From NCBI GenBank assembly GCA_003290165.1, contig QNQO01005760.1, forward strand, positions 78,579 through 142,578: a stretch of 64,000 nt of DNA. The letters run 5' to 3'. Both the position numbers and the translations under genes were made by a program. Positions within the stretch are counted from its first letter, which is position 1; the number at the start of each line of letters is the position of its first letter. This DNA is from Berberis thunbergii (taxonomy: Eukaryota; Streptophyta; Magnoliopsida; Ranunculales; Berberidaceae). The notes below the pieces were generated by a model. It saw only the letters and a list, made by a program, of their open reading frames with translations, was not told the DNA's origin and made no database searches. Below, piece by piece: positions 24,701 through 32,463 of the stretch.

Positions 24701-27700
24701 CCTAAAAAGAGATGAGGAGAACAACATTGAACAGACCGACTCAACAAACAAACACATTGAAAATGCTCTGCTACATACCAATTTCATTACTAGCCTTCAC
24801 AGAAGCAGGATATAGTACTCTGCATCTTTGGTTCCCATATTTTGGTAGCTCCAAAGCCAACACCTTGCCTGTTGCTGAAATGTATCAAATACAGAAGTGA
24901 GTAGTTGGCATATCCAAATGCAGTCAACCGGTCAGCATCAGTGAAACCAGTAAAATATGAGGAAAAGGGTAAAACTGGAGATGTAAAACCAACTACTCAT
25001 GTTAAATCCTCATAAATAGTAAGAGATAATAGTTGTCCAACACTATGGATGGAAGAGTGCACAGTAGGTATTTTGAACAAGTACAATTAATACAACTTGT
25101 GAATATGCTGTAAACCACATCATCTTTTTTCCAGAAGATCTCATACCTTTTGATGGTGAAAAAGAAACACTGAGAGATTGCTGGGATGACTGTTCCACCT
25201 CCTTAAAGATGCTTGCGGTACCAGCTCCAACCACACACACACGAGCTTTTGGGTCTCCAGCAGCCCTAACAACCAATTTATGGGGTAAAATCAGTCTCTG
25301 AGTGTAATGAACTTGAACACAGTCAAAGTCGTTAAACACGAAACATACTTCAGTAATAATGTTCCACTGAATATATTGCAGAACCCAATTAAGAAATGTT
25401 TGTTTCCCAGTTATGTATGTTCACCTAATTGAGATGTGGCTACGTTGGAAATGACAGGGATTTTTCACATTTAAAACATCTTGTGAAGTTCTATACCTTC
25501 CACAAAAGTGTCTTGTAAACAAGCAATGAGAGGGCTAATACAAAAGCGTCATGGACACAAGAAACTTGCCTACCTGGGGCGACTTTTGAGAGATTCTGGA
25601 CCATTTGGGATGAAATCTTATTCCCCCACTAAATCCTCTTTAGTGTGATTGACAATGAAAAATTACACTCATTTGACCTTAAAAAAGAAAAAAGAAATAA
25701 TTATAAACGTAAAGTTTTAATTGGATAAATCACGAATTTATGCTTTATAGTTTGAGCATCGACTGCTAAAATGCCTCACGTCATAACCTTTTAAAATATC
25801 ACTCTATCTAAATCACTACCATTACGACGATAAGTTGCATACAAAGTGATCCAAGTGAAAAAGGCTACATCCTATACTGGCTCATATAAGGTAAACCTGC
25901 AAAGATCATAAAGCTAAGCAGCTCCAGAACTCTAAATCATGACCGAAAATTCTAAAGTGCACTGGGGGTTAGCCTGGTGTTTTGCCTGGTGCTAACCCCC
26001 CACCGTTCATTGTGCCTCGAGATTGGTGTAGCACTTATCTCAAAGCAAAATGGATGGTGGGGGTTAGCACCAGGCAAAACACCAGGCTAACCCCCAGTGC
26101 TATGTAGTAGTGCTCAATCATGACATAATTACGAGAAAGATTCAGCTAACTGCAGTGATAATGGTGGTGACGTAGAACTTTGAAGTTCTCGTTAAAACCA
26201 CAGGCATCATATGCATCAAGTAAAAGATAACCCATTTCAAGAGAATAGTACAACAGTCAATATTTACATCCTTACATCCTGATGATGTTTACTCAGTGTT
26301 CTAAAAAGCGCTAGATGGTGGGCGGGCGGCGAGCAGGTGCCTAGCGCCAAGGGCTTAGGCGGCACCTAGGCGGTCTTAGGTTTTGTATTATAACTTTAAT
26401 AATCTACAAAAGTTGAGTATAATACCTTAACGATTACATCCAATTTAATGCCAAGATACATATGCAAAATTTAAAAACATGAAAAATTAACAATCATAAA
26501 CAAAATTTATTAAAACTCAAATGACTGAAGTTGGTCATGATGGGTACTTTATACAAAGTTGAATTTGTTGACAAATATCCAAACATACTCTTTTATTTTT
26601 CTTCAAATTGCATGAATAACCTCAGTCATGTTTGATAAAATCTACATTACTAAAATTGGTACTGGCATATCCTTTGAGAATTTCATTAAGTAATCATCAT
26701 TTGCTACATTTAGACATATAATGAATAAAAAATGTTTATTTCTAAAAAAGAGGAAAGAAAAATAAATAAAAAACACAATCAGCCTTATTAAAAAAAAATT
26801 AAAAAAATCGCCCAGACCGCCTAGGCCGCCCAGACCCTCCTAGACTGCCCAGAACACACCCAACCATTAATCTGAGCGTTTTTCTACCTTCTAGTGCCTA
26901 GACGGCCGCCTGGGCCAATTTTTAGAACACTTTGTTTACCTGCAAAAACTTTGACAAGCTAAGCAACTTAGGAATAGCATCAAAAGTATGATATGATTTC
27001 CAGACTTAGGTTCCATCATCTATCAGATTTTGTATTCTAGCACTAACATTGAGTGGATAAATCACTATTCTCAAGTGTTGGAAAGTATTGAATCAAACGA
27101 ACCACATTCTCCAACAGCAGTTACCATGCTAATTGTTTAAAATTTGCACTGCTTACCTCCAAGCATCAAGAAACACCGATCCTGCTTCGGGTGAAGTTAT
27201 AATGATCCAGTCAAACTCAATGTCTGCAAGCAAAAACTACCAGGATATAATAAGATAATCATGATTATTAACTGATTAACTCATAGAAGAACATGGAAAG
27301 GACAATTGCATTGTTCAAACATGAGATAATGTGTGTGTGTGTAGGGGGGGAGGTATAATTAACTATGAATTACAACAGAGCAACTTTACTTAGTTGCAAT
27401 GCAGACCACAGGCACTCATGACGAATCCAGTCGCTAACATGACATGCATAGGCTCAACCAAGTTGTAGCCCAGGGTGAGAGAGAAAACGCACGACTAATA
27501 GGTGAGTCATGAAATATACCCTACCTCAAGTGGGCCTTAACAATGACTCACCTACCTCAAGTGGGCTTTAACAATGTCATATCATGGCAACTGGCTTACA
27601 TGCACTTTGTACCACTGCTAACCATTTCCACCTCTTAGAACCTTATCATATCTTAATGCATTCAGAAAGTGAACCATCGGTTAATATACATACTCATGAT

Positions 27701-30700
27701 TTGTGTTAATATATACCCCGTGAGATTTTGATCATCCATTTTCAGTAGCGTCAATAAAGGCAAGTCATATAAACTTTATCCTATGGCCCCTACATACACA
27801 ATTTTATACATCAGTCTTGTGAAGTCTTTTGTCCACTTGACTTGATAGATGATATACACTTTTCTCTTACATATATTAATAACTGTACACTCAGCCGTTT
27901 GTTCAGTGTTTTTTGGATTTTGTACCTATCTATGGTAAAATTTAGTAGAAACGATTTAAAATCCATATGAAGCCTTTTATTTATATTTTCAACAAACTGA
28001 CCATACGCTTTTTTTTATTATATTTTTCTTGTTTTGTCCCTCCCCCCCCCCCCCCCAGCATTATTGTGAATACAGATTCCTGGGTCCACAACATCCACCC
28101 CTGGACGTCATAATATAAGAAAATAACTCATTACTGCTAGCTGCATGAAAACAATGTGTGGGCATAGAAAAATATGAATAGGGTAAATATGAATAGGGTA
28201 TTCCATAGAAGTGTCAAAGATGACCCATTTCATGTAAATGTGGTAGAGAATAAATAGGGTAATTTGGCTGTTGGTTGATAGAGTGAGGATTTAGTGGTTT
28301 AGATCACTTGTGCTCCAAATCATCTCTCACAGTGTTTACATTATAAGGTGCAAATTCCATAATGAACTCTTAAAGACATTTTTCATCAACATAAATGTAT
28401 TACAGAAATGAGGTTTCTATTTAACGTAGTTATTATAGGGTCTGCATTTAGTTATTTAGTCCTATATTGTTCAGGTTGTTTATGCTCTAAAATGATAGAA
28501 GATACAAGGAACAATCAACTCACACCTTCACCAACCAAAACAAAATGCACTGTTATGAACCACATTGGCATTTGAAACTGAAACTTGGGATCCATCCATG
28601 AGATGCAATTGTGAGAGAACAAAAGGTAATAAATAAGATGACTAAAATTCAGAACAAAATCAATGCATTATTAAATAAGATGACTAAATGTCAAAAATTC
28701 GGAACCAAAGGTTTGAGAATTCACCACTTAAAACTGTGGGAAGTCTATCCGAATCAGGCCCTTGCATGTGTTGAATAAGAGGAAGCTCCAAGCAATCAAT
28801 GCCGTGATTAGCCTGTTTAGTTATCATATTAGTTAGAAAAATACAGTCATCTTATAATTAAAAACTTGAAAACCAAAACACAGCATAAAGGAATGTAGCA
28901 GAATATTTCAGACTTCGCATTGTGGAATTGGGAAGAGATTATTTTATCTCATGTAATAGGATCATAGTCGCAAGATAATATAGCAGGTTACTATTTAATA
29001 AAGTACAGTCCTAACATGATAGATGTTAATCATTATTCAGCTCGAGGTTCTACAATTCATATTAGTCTGAAAAAGAGTAACTGAAGAACAAAATAACATA
29101 CATGATAACAAAGTAGCAAAAAAAATTCATTACTTTTTTTTTTTTGCACAAGGCAAGCAAGGGTTTCAAGGGACCCCACCCCTTTATCAATTGAAATGAA
29201 TGAAAGCATACAAAACACACAAGAACAGAGCCCAAAAATTTGGTTATGTTTATTGTTTAAAGTCTCTCCTAAAACATAGAAGAGAAATGTGAAGTTAAAA
29301 TCCTCAACTTTGGCATGTATTGGGGTTTCCCATGTAGGGAACCTTAGATAAAGAAAGGCGGTGGGGGAGCACATTAATTTTTTTCATTTATGAATAAAAC
29401 ACTCGAATCATGTTCATATTTTATTAAAAATTTAGTTTAAACTAATCATGAAACAAACATTGGGAGGTGAAGGACTCAAAATCAGACAACTGTGGAAGTA
29501 TGATGAACGTCACCCAAGCTATCTGGGTTGTCTAAAATCCTTATACCTGCTATAAGAACCCCAAGCTTAAGCCTTAACTTAGTTTGTATGGATTAACCCT
29601 CAAAGCAATGGTGGAGTCGAGATTTTCATTGACGCGGGGGGCAAAGCGATACATTTATTTTAATTTTAAATTTAAAATAATAAAACGATAAATGACGCGG
29701 GGGGGGGGGGGGGGGGGTGGGGGGCAACGTTATTATTTTAATAATAATAATAAATCAAATACATTTTTGAGATAATAAATGACTTGGAATTTAAATAACT
29801 TAATCTAGTCTATCATTGAAGCAGATAAAATTTTAAACAAAGAAAAAAAAATTAACAACACGATTATGCAATATAAGTAGTGGAAATTTTTTGAGAGTTC
29901 AATACATTATGCTACATGATTAATTTCAACCAACCTAAGTAGTGCTTCATGTATCCCAAGAAATTTTTTGGCATAGTTGAGATCAAAGGTAAGTTTTGTA
30001 TATCATATACATTATTCCAAACTAAATAAAAGAGGCCAAGTAAATCCATCATGGTAGTGGAGTTGAAAATATGATAAAATCCTATAGTTTGTGAGAAATT
30101 TATTTTTGGTTCAATATGATTACGTAGATATAACTTGAATCAAAATCAAATTCAGTAAGTTATTTTTAGAGTGAAACGATACTCAGTTTTGTATAATATA
30201 TACATTATTCCAAATTAAATAAAAGAGGCCAAGTAAATCCATCATGGTTGTGGAGTTGAAAATATGATAAAATCCTATAGTTTGCGAGAAATTTATTTTT
30301 TGTTCAATATGATTACGTAGATATAACTTGAATCAAAATCAATTTCAGTAAGTTATTTTTTAGAGTGAAAAGATACTCAGTTTTGTATATTATATACATT
30401 ATTCCAAACTAAATAAAAGAGGCCAAGTAAATCTATCATGGTTGTGGAGTTGAAAATATGATAAAATCCTATAGTTTGCGAGAAATTTATTTTTTGTTCA
30501 ATATGATTACGTAGATATAACTTGAATCAAAATCAAATTCTGTAAGTTATTTTTAGAGTGAAAAGTACTCAGTTTTGTATATTATATACATTATTCCAAA
30601 CTAAATAAAAGAGGCCAAGTAAATCTATCATGGTTGTGGAGTTGAAAATATGATAAAATCCTATAGTTTGAGAGAAAAAAAAAATTTCAATATGATTACG

Positions 30701-32463
30701 TAGGTATAACTTGAATCAAAATCAAATTGCAGTAAGTTGTTTTTAGAGTGAAAAGATACTCAGTTTTGTCAAAAAAGTGACTGTAAGGTGCTATAAAACA
30801 ATTTGTTTAGACTTAAGTAATCAATTAAGTTGTTTAACAAGGGAATCAAAATGGGGGCTTGGAAAATGGATTTGTAGAATTCTTTGACTTTGTGGGGGTC
30901 CGGTTTTTAGGGAGGGGGGCAATGCCCAACTATAGTGTACATGGTTTGTTAAAGGAAGTTAAAAGTTAATGGGGGCAACTGCCCCCTTGGCTACTATGTG
31001 GCTCCACCACTATCTCAAAGTACATTCTAGAACAACCAAAATACAATCAATTGTTCATTTGCAATGCACCGGCATAGAACATGATGAATACACAATTACA
31101 TTTTTTAAATGTTGCATCTCATTAGATTTGAAATCGCTTAACTTGTGGTAAGCAATTCAAATTGGCAAAGCATTGGCACAAAGCCTCAATAAAAATTCTA
31201 TGGTGCATGGGTGCCTGTTTTGTGCCTGGACATGTGGTAGATTGACTCATTTGACTTTCAAAACTCCCAAAATTTTGTTGCCAAACAGTGGGATTAACAA
31301 TTTTGTTCCTCCACCTCGTTGAAACCGTTCATCTCCTCCACCTCATTGAAACTGTTCATTCAAATGGTTGTTTTAAGCTTATCCTTTAGTTGTTGGTTGT
31401 GCTAAAAATTTTGTTCCTCCACCTCGTTGAAACCGTTCATTCAAATGGTTGTTTTAAGCTTATCCTTTAGCTGTTGGTTGTGCTAACTACTATTAATGGA
31501 GGAGGAACTCACCTTCAGCAACAGCGAGGTGGAGTAAACAAATGGCAATCGCGAGGTGGAGGAGATGAACGGTTCCACTGTGCTTTTTCCTCTTCCACTG
31601 CTATACATTTTTATGTTTTCAACCCTAAATTTTTTAAGCCCTGTTTGGCTACAAGTTTTTGAGAGTTTTGAAAATCAAATACCTCTTCATGCCAAGTTAG
31701 AGAGCATGTGCCTGGTTGGTACCAGGCACCGTAGAAGAGCTCAAGCCTCAAAGATGTAAAGCAAAAGGAGGCTGTATACACAATATGTACAGAATTTATT
31801 TGATGTAATTTACAGAAACTAAAATGTTCATCTTTGTAAAAACCTTAAAATTCAGTTATCAAAAATAATGAGTCAAACTCTTAGGAAAAACAAACTAAAA
31901 ATCACTAATTAATCGTCTAAATTATGAAACCAAGAATGCATAAAATCACTAATTAGTCGTCTAAATCATGGAAACAATAAACAAGATCTCTCTCATATAG
32001 TTCACCACTAACAAGAATGCTGAAAAGATTAAAAGAATTTCATCAAACATGTAATATGTCGTCTAAATCAGTGGTCCAATTTTCTAAAACCAATAGAATC
32101 CATCAAAGTAGCTTACAGAATTATCCATCATTGCTTTGAAAACTCATTTCTCGTCATTTAAGATGACATTATCAAGAAACTAAACCTACAATTGCAGTTG
32201 GGGAGTAAATAAAGAATCACAAACAGAGAGAGAATGAGAGCGGAAATTACCAGAGCGGTGATGAGCTTTCCATTCTTGCCACGCTCACGCGTCACTACGA
32301 CCTTCCGCTTATGAGACGAACACGAAGCTCGGATTCTGATTCTTAAGCAGAAAGAAGAAGAAGAGGAAGAAGCAGAAGAGAATCTGTTGTTGTTGTCACG
32401 TTCAAGCAGTGGAGAAGAAGAACGGTGAGAGGGAGGAGGAAAGAGAGAAGAAATTTGTGCCAT
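5312..32463 (-). CDS. HEMD: Uroporphyrinogen-III synthase, plastid (nine exons)
   Basis: This enzyme cyclises hydroxymethylbilane with D-ring inversion to uroporphyrinogen III, the precursor of chlorophyll, haem and sirohaem, in the plastid stroma. Coding exons on the minus strand are 32251-32463, 28728-28812, 27157-27223, 25147-25265, 24779-24874, 24197-24252, 6727-6812, 5709-5843 and 5312-5384. All junctions are GT-AG and phases agree, giving 930 nt or 309 aa, close to the roughly 320 aa of plant UROS. Family signatures are [68 protein letters not shown] and [12 protein letters not shown]. Residues 1 to about 50 are Ser/Arg-rich, as in a chloroplast transit peptide. An in-frame ATG lies 27 codons upstream (32544), but that extension is encoded by a GA-repeat UTR. 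No frame break is seen. The C-terminus could differ if a downstream exon is used (see the entry at 5198). Confidence 0.93.
5709..5843 (-). CDS. HEMD: HEMD exon 8
   Basis: It encodes [20 protein letters not shown], then [18 protein letters not shown] and ANPGLEG. ACIGETT is the most conserved UROS motif. The acceptor is caacag|AGC and the donor GAA GG|gtattt. Confidence 0.93.
5844..6726. other. HEMD intron 7
   Basis: This is an 883 bp AT-rich intron. Apart from the AAT repeat at 6650-6708 I see nothing in it. Confidence 0.85.
6650..6708. repeat. (AAT)n microsatellite in HEMD intron 7
   Basis: More than 15 AAT/TAA units run almost without interruption, about 20 bases from the donor side of exon 7. 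Confidence 0.95.
6727..6812 (-). CDS. HEMD: HEMD exon 7
   Basis: It encodes [20 protein letters not shown] and then AVASPSAL plus two bases of Arg. The acceptor is ttttttcag|GTA and the donor CTT AG|gtaacc. The join to exon 6 keeps the frame, so the 17.4 kb intron is consistent with normal splicing. Confidence 0.92.
6813..7448. other. HEMD intron 6, left part before the gypsy insertion
   Basis: No gene or clear element is recognised. A GC-richer patch near 7040-7160 (gaggcgc repeats) looks foreign to the AT-rich intron and may be an old transposon remnant. Confidence 0.4.
8061..8216 (+). repeat. 5' LTR of the copia element
   Basis: This 156 bp LTR runs from TGTTACAGTGTG to CTCTTAACA. It is nearly identical to 12607-12758. 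Confidence 0.95.
8217..8228 (+). promoter_or_regulatory. Primer-binding site of the copia element
   Basis: TGGTATCAGAGC immediately follows the 5' LTR and is complementary to the 3' end of plant initiator methionine tRNA. Confidence 0.95.
8300..8580 (+). repeat. Degenerate CGATCGA-rich repeats in the copia leader
   Basis: Between the primer-binding site and gag, motifs cgatcgaccctc, cttcccaggcgtcg and gttcgac recur in imperfect tandem units of about 20-50 bases. CGATCGA is palindromic, so the leader RNA could fold extensively. Confidence 0.7.
8752..9549 (+). CDS. copia gag polyprotein
   Basis: This intact 265-codon ORF encodes the structural protein of the virus-like particle. The N-terminal half has the copia gag features [17 protein letters not shown] and [19 protein letters not shown]. 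Near the C-terminus [14 protein letters not shown] is a CX2CX4HX4C zinc knuckle for RNA binding. In Ty1/copia gag and pol are normally one ORF. Here a TAA at 9547-9549 interrupts the same frame, and related sequence continues beyond it ([15 protein letters not shown]). Confidence 0.9.
   Translation: MAETKSVVPVMSKITDHKLNGLNYLDWSKTVRLYLRSIDKDDHLTNDPHEDSRQMRLREDARLFFQIWNSIDSEVIGLINHCEFVKELMDYLDFLYSGKGNLSRMYEVCRAFYRVEKQDQSLHYFMAFKKTYEELNMLLPFSPDVKVQQRQREQMAIMSFLAGLFPEFDSAKAQVLSGSDISSLHDVFSCVLRTEITPPVSLSGALVSQNNSYAPGRPSNHSGHKGGSSQGFETRTPDSESIICNYCRKPSHTKFDCRKLQFKNR
9550..12598 (+). pseudogene. copia pol: protease, integrase, RT, RNase H (broken)
   Basis: After a frame change the protease appears near 9710 ([10 protein letters not shown], active-site D). 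Integrase follows from about 10090: zinc-binding HCKLGHPS and CESCQFAK, then catalytic D in HSDVWGP, D in LRSDNARE and E in [10 protein letters not shown] is incomplete: between about 11390 and 11540 a large part is missing, while YVDDIVITG is kept at 11647-11673. RNase H spans about 12000-12560 ([31 protein letters not shown]). Stops at 10422-10424, 10635-10637 and 11827-11829 and a shift near 11640 prevent a full polyprotein. Confidence 0.9.
12596..12606 (+). promoter_or_regulatory. Polypurine tract of the copia element
   Basis: The purine run gagggagag directly precedes the 3' LTR at 12607, where plus-strand DNA synthesis is primed. Confidence 0.85.
12607..12758 (+). repeat. 3' LTR of the copia element
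   Basis: This 152 bp LTR matches 8061-8216 except for three substitutions and a 4 bp deletion. It is followed by the target duplication caaac. Confidence 0.95.
13192..13203 (+). promoter_or_regulatory. Primer-binding site of the gypsy element
   Basis: TGGTATTAGAGC lies a few bases after the 5' LTR end and differs by one base from the initiator methionine tRNA complement TGGTATCAGAGC. Confidence 0.85.
13389..14540 (+). pseudogene. gypsy gag with two zinc knuckles (broken)
   Basis: The likely gag ATG at 13389 is followed by a stop after eight codons. The capsid-type domain is open at 13677-14075, with [40 protein letters not shown] and [10 protein letters not shown], typical of the Retrotrans_gag family. 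After further stops, 14353-14535 encodes two CCHC knuckles, [14 protein letters not shown] and [14 protein letters not shown]. Function would be particle assembly and RNA packaging, but the frame is broken in several places. Confidence 0.88.
14643..15049 (+). pseudogene. gypsy aspartic protease region (broken)
   Basis: The flap side reads [13 protein letters not shown] where active relatives have a D-[ST]-G triad. Here the triad is D-P-S, so the catalytic site is changed. The downstream [19 protein letters not shown] is the conserved protease end, in a second frame. Confidence 0.8.
15304..15868 (+). pseudogene. gypsy reverse transcriptase
   Basis: An open stretch carries the RT domain with [52 protein letters not shown] and the catalytic [10 protein letters not shown], ending [10 protein letters not shown]. 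It is cut just after [11 protein letters not shown] by foreign DNA. The expected continuation resumes near 17483. Confidence 0.9.
15866..16090 (-). pseudogene. LINE ORF1 linker fragment
   Basis: This short stretch contains [11 protein letters not shown], a run of glycines from the C/G homopolymer, and [17 protein letters not shown]-type motifs are common downstream of the zinc knuckle in plant L1 ORF1. It continues the ORF1 at 16286-16942 in decayed form. Confidence 0.5.
16286..16942 (-). pseudogene. LINE (L1-type) ORF1 fragment with DUF4283 and CCHC knuckle
   Basis: The 218-codon ORF starts [15 protein letters not shown]. It shows the DUF4283 pattern ([49 protein letters not shown]) and a zinc knuckle [14 protein letters not shown]. 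Plant L1 elements carry this architecture in ORF1, an RNA-binding protein. No ORF2 is present. A host-derived DUF4283 gene fragment is the alternative, but the nearby repeats and the setting inside a retrotransposon favour a LINE. Confidence 0.75.
17122..17420 (-). pseudogene. copia RNase H fragment
   Basis: On the minus strand [17 protein letters not shown], then [20 protein letters not shown] matches the copia RNase H core (compare [16 protein letters not shown] in the nested copia element). The preceding DADW motif is in another frame near 17340. It is not derived from the nearby copia copy, because the sequence differs clearly. Confidence 0.8.
17483..18140 (+). pseudogene. gypsy RNase H
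   Basis: The RT end ([20 protein letters not shown]-like) leads into RNase [56 protein letters not shown] and [11 protein letters not shown]. Catalytic D of YSDAS and D of YTDH are present. One TAG at 17855-17857 splits the domain. Confidence 0.88.
18153..19341 (+). pseudogene. gypsy integrase (broken)
   Basis: The N-terminal zinc domain appears as [20 protein letters not shown], then [20 protein letters not shown]. The core has MDFVFGLP (first D) and [15 protein letters not shown] (second D). E follows in [21 protein letters not shown] 19-base duplication (gggtgatagttgatatttg) near 18632-18660 and several stops break it. The reading ends at a hAT-like insertion after [12 protein letters not shown]. 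Confidence 0.88.
19342..19713. mobile_element. Non-autonomous hAT-like element, CGGTT-rich (copy 1)
   Basis: This 372 bp element starts TAGGGCTGAA and ends TTCAACCCTA (10 bp inverted ends with one mismatch). It is flanked by a perfect 8 bp duplication ttatcgat (19334-19341 and 19714-19721). An 8 bp duplication and TAGGG-type ends are hallmarks of hAT. The interior is packed with CGGTT/AACCG motifs on both strands, making it largely self-complementary. It has no coding capacity. Confidence 0.88.
19722..19965 (+). pseudogene. gypsy integrase C-terminus and chromodomain-like tail
   Basis: The pol reading resumes right after the hAT-like element: [20 protein letters not shown], then [20 protein letters not shown] and KVLWRSHS. 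This end region is shared by Tekay-type chromoviruses. The usual final WE dipeptide region is not intact. Confidence 0.85.
20039..20053 (+). promoter_or_regulatory. Polypurine tract of the gypsy element
   Basis: TTTGGAGGGAAGAAT directly precedes the 3' LTR. Confidence 0.8.
20054..21742 (+). repeat. 3' LTR of the gypsy element
   Basis: This 1689 bp LTR runs from TGTGAAATTTGAATC to GAGGCGTGGCA. Around 21160-21300 three imperfect units (tcacattccaaaygttaaaag, about 40-57 bp apart) occur in tandem. One of these matches the copia target site in the 5' LTR. Confidence 0.85.
21743..24196. other. HEMD intron 6, right part
   Basis: No gene is supported. Short open stretches occur on both strands at 22209-22839 and 23638-24124 but show no recognised motif. 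A 68 bp tandem duplication lies at 22802-22932. The remainder is AT-rich intron. Confidence 0.5.
22802..22932. repeat. Tandem duplication of about 68 bp
   Basis: Two units start ccaatagcagactggaccaa at 22802 and 22870 and end gctcatgcttaga. They differ by several substitutions and small indels. Confidence 0.9.
24197..24252 (-). CDS. HEMD: HEMD exon 6
   Basis: It encodes [19 protein letters not shown]. The acceptor is ttgcag|AG and the donor ACG|gtaaag, phase 0. The next exon lies 17.4 kb away. Confidence 0.92.
24253..24778. other. HEMD intron 5
   Basis: This is a 526 bp intron with an A-rich low-complexity stretch near 24600-24660 and nothing else recognised. Confidence 0.85.
24779..24874 (-). 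CDS. HEMD: HEMD exon 5
   Basis: It encodes [20 protein letters not shown] and then [12 protein letters not shown]. The acceptor is tttcag|CA and the donor ATT G|gtatgt. Confidence 0.92.
25147..25265 (-). CDS. HEMD: HEMD exon 4
   Basis: It encodes [20 protein letters not shown] and then a Ser/Gln-rich stretch ending FSPSK. VVGAGTA is a conserved UROS strand-turn. The acceptor is gttag|GGC and the donor AAA G|gtatga. Confidence 0.92.
25959..26100. mobile_element. Hairpin MITE with 45 bp inverted arms
   Basis: The left arm (from GCACTGGGGGTTAGCCTGG) and right arm (26056-26100, ending CCAGGCTAACCCCCAGTGC) are complementary over 45 positions except one extra C, with a loop of about 51 bp. I could not find a convincing target duplication, so the superfamily is unassigned. 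Confidence 0.85.
26294..26932. mobile_element. Non-autonomous hAT-like element
   Basis: The 639 bp element has inverted ends CAGTGTTCTAAAAA and TTTTTAGAACACTT. It is flanked by an 8 bp duplication with one mismatch (tgtttact at 26286-26293 and tgtttacc at 26933-26940). GC-rich subterminal blocks of ggcgg/ccgcc repeats occur at both ends in opposite orientation. No coding capacity is seen. Confidence 0.85.
27157..27223 (-). CDS. HEMD: HEMD exon 3
   Basis: It encodes [20 protein letters not shown] plus W and the first two bases of an Arg codon. The acceptor is cttgcag|AC and the donor TGG AG|gtaagc. Confidence 0.92.
27224..28727. other. HEMD intron 2
   Basis: This 1504 bp intron contains a short (GT)n tract near 27331-27343 and a 15-base C run at 28042-28056. 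No gene is seen. Confidence 0.8.
28728..28812 (-). CDS. HEMD: HEMD exon 2
   Basis: It encodes [15 protein letters not shown] and then [11 protein letters not shown]. The acceptor is aaacag|GCT and the donor TTA A|gtggtg. It ends in phase 1 and joins exon 3 through an AAC codon. Confidence 0.9.
29699..29717. repeat. Poly-G run (19 bases)
   Basis: An uninterrupted run of G lies near the left end of the hAT-like element. Its length is uncertain in any sequencing method. Confidence 0.9.
29990..30768. repeat. Tandem array, four units of 191-194 bp
   Basis: Units begin at about 29990, 30184, 30378 and 30570, each opening with agttttgtatat and containing aaataaaagaggccaagtaa and gattacgtagatataac. 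Units are highly similar, differing by scattered substitutions and short indels. Confidence 0.93.
31202..31730. mobile_element. Fold-back element in HEMD intron 1
   Basis: Left-arm sequences (GGTGCATGGGTGCCTG, ttttcaaaactccc-like, gccaaacag, aaccgttcatctcctccacc) reappear in reverse complement toward 31730 (ggtggaggagatgaacgg, ctgtttggc, gagagttttgaaaa, ggtaccaggcacc). A direct duplication of 80-105 bp (ttgttcctccacctcgttga) lies inside the left arm at about 31300-31490. No clear target duplication is seen. Confidence 0.75.
32251..32463 (-). CDS. HEMD: HEMD exon 1 (transit peptide and first strand)
   Basis: It encodes 71 codons, [11 protein letters not shown] through GKLITAL. The Ser-rich, basic N-terminus is a plausible plastid transit peptide, and [12 protein letters not shown] begins the mature enzyme. 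The donor is CTG|gtaatt, phase 0. Confidence 0.9.

Larger units (their letters stand above)
25266..27156. other. HEMD intron 3 with two small DNA transposons
   Basis: This 1891 bp intron carries a hairpin MITE (25959-26100) and a hAT-like element (26294-26932). The rest is AT-rich with no gene. Confidence 0.85.
29606..31012. mobile_element. 1.4 kb non-autonomous hAT-like element containing a tandem array
   Basis: The ends CAATGGTGGAG and CTCCACCACTA are inverted. The flanks are cctcaaag (29598-29605) and tctcaaag (31013-31020), an 8 bp duplication with one mismatch, which fits hAT. Subterminal G-rich or C-rich blocks (gcggggggcaaagcg, and gggggcaactgccccc) lie at both ends. The interior holds four units of about 192 bp and no protein-coding region. 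Confidence 0.85.
28813..32250. other. HEMD intron 1
   Basis: This 3438 bp intron holds a 1.4 kb hAT-like element with internal tandem repeats (29606-31012) and a fold-back element (31202-31730). The remaining sequence is AT-rich and non-coding. Confidence 0.85.

Noticed and set aside
29990..30768. CRISPR-like array
   Set aside because: Units are contiguous 192 bp tandem repeats without unique spacers, in a plant transposon.
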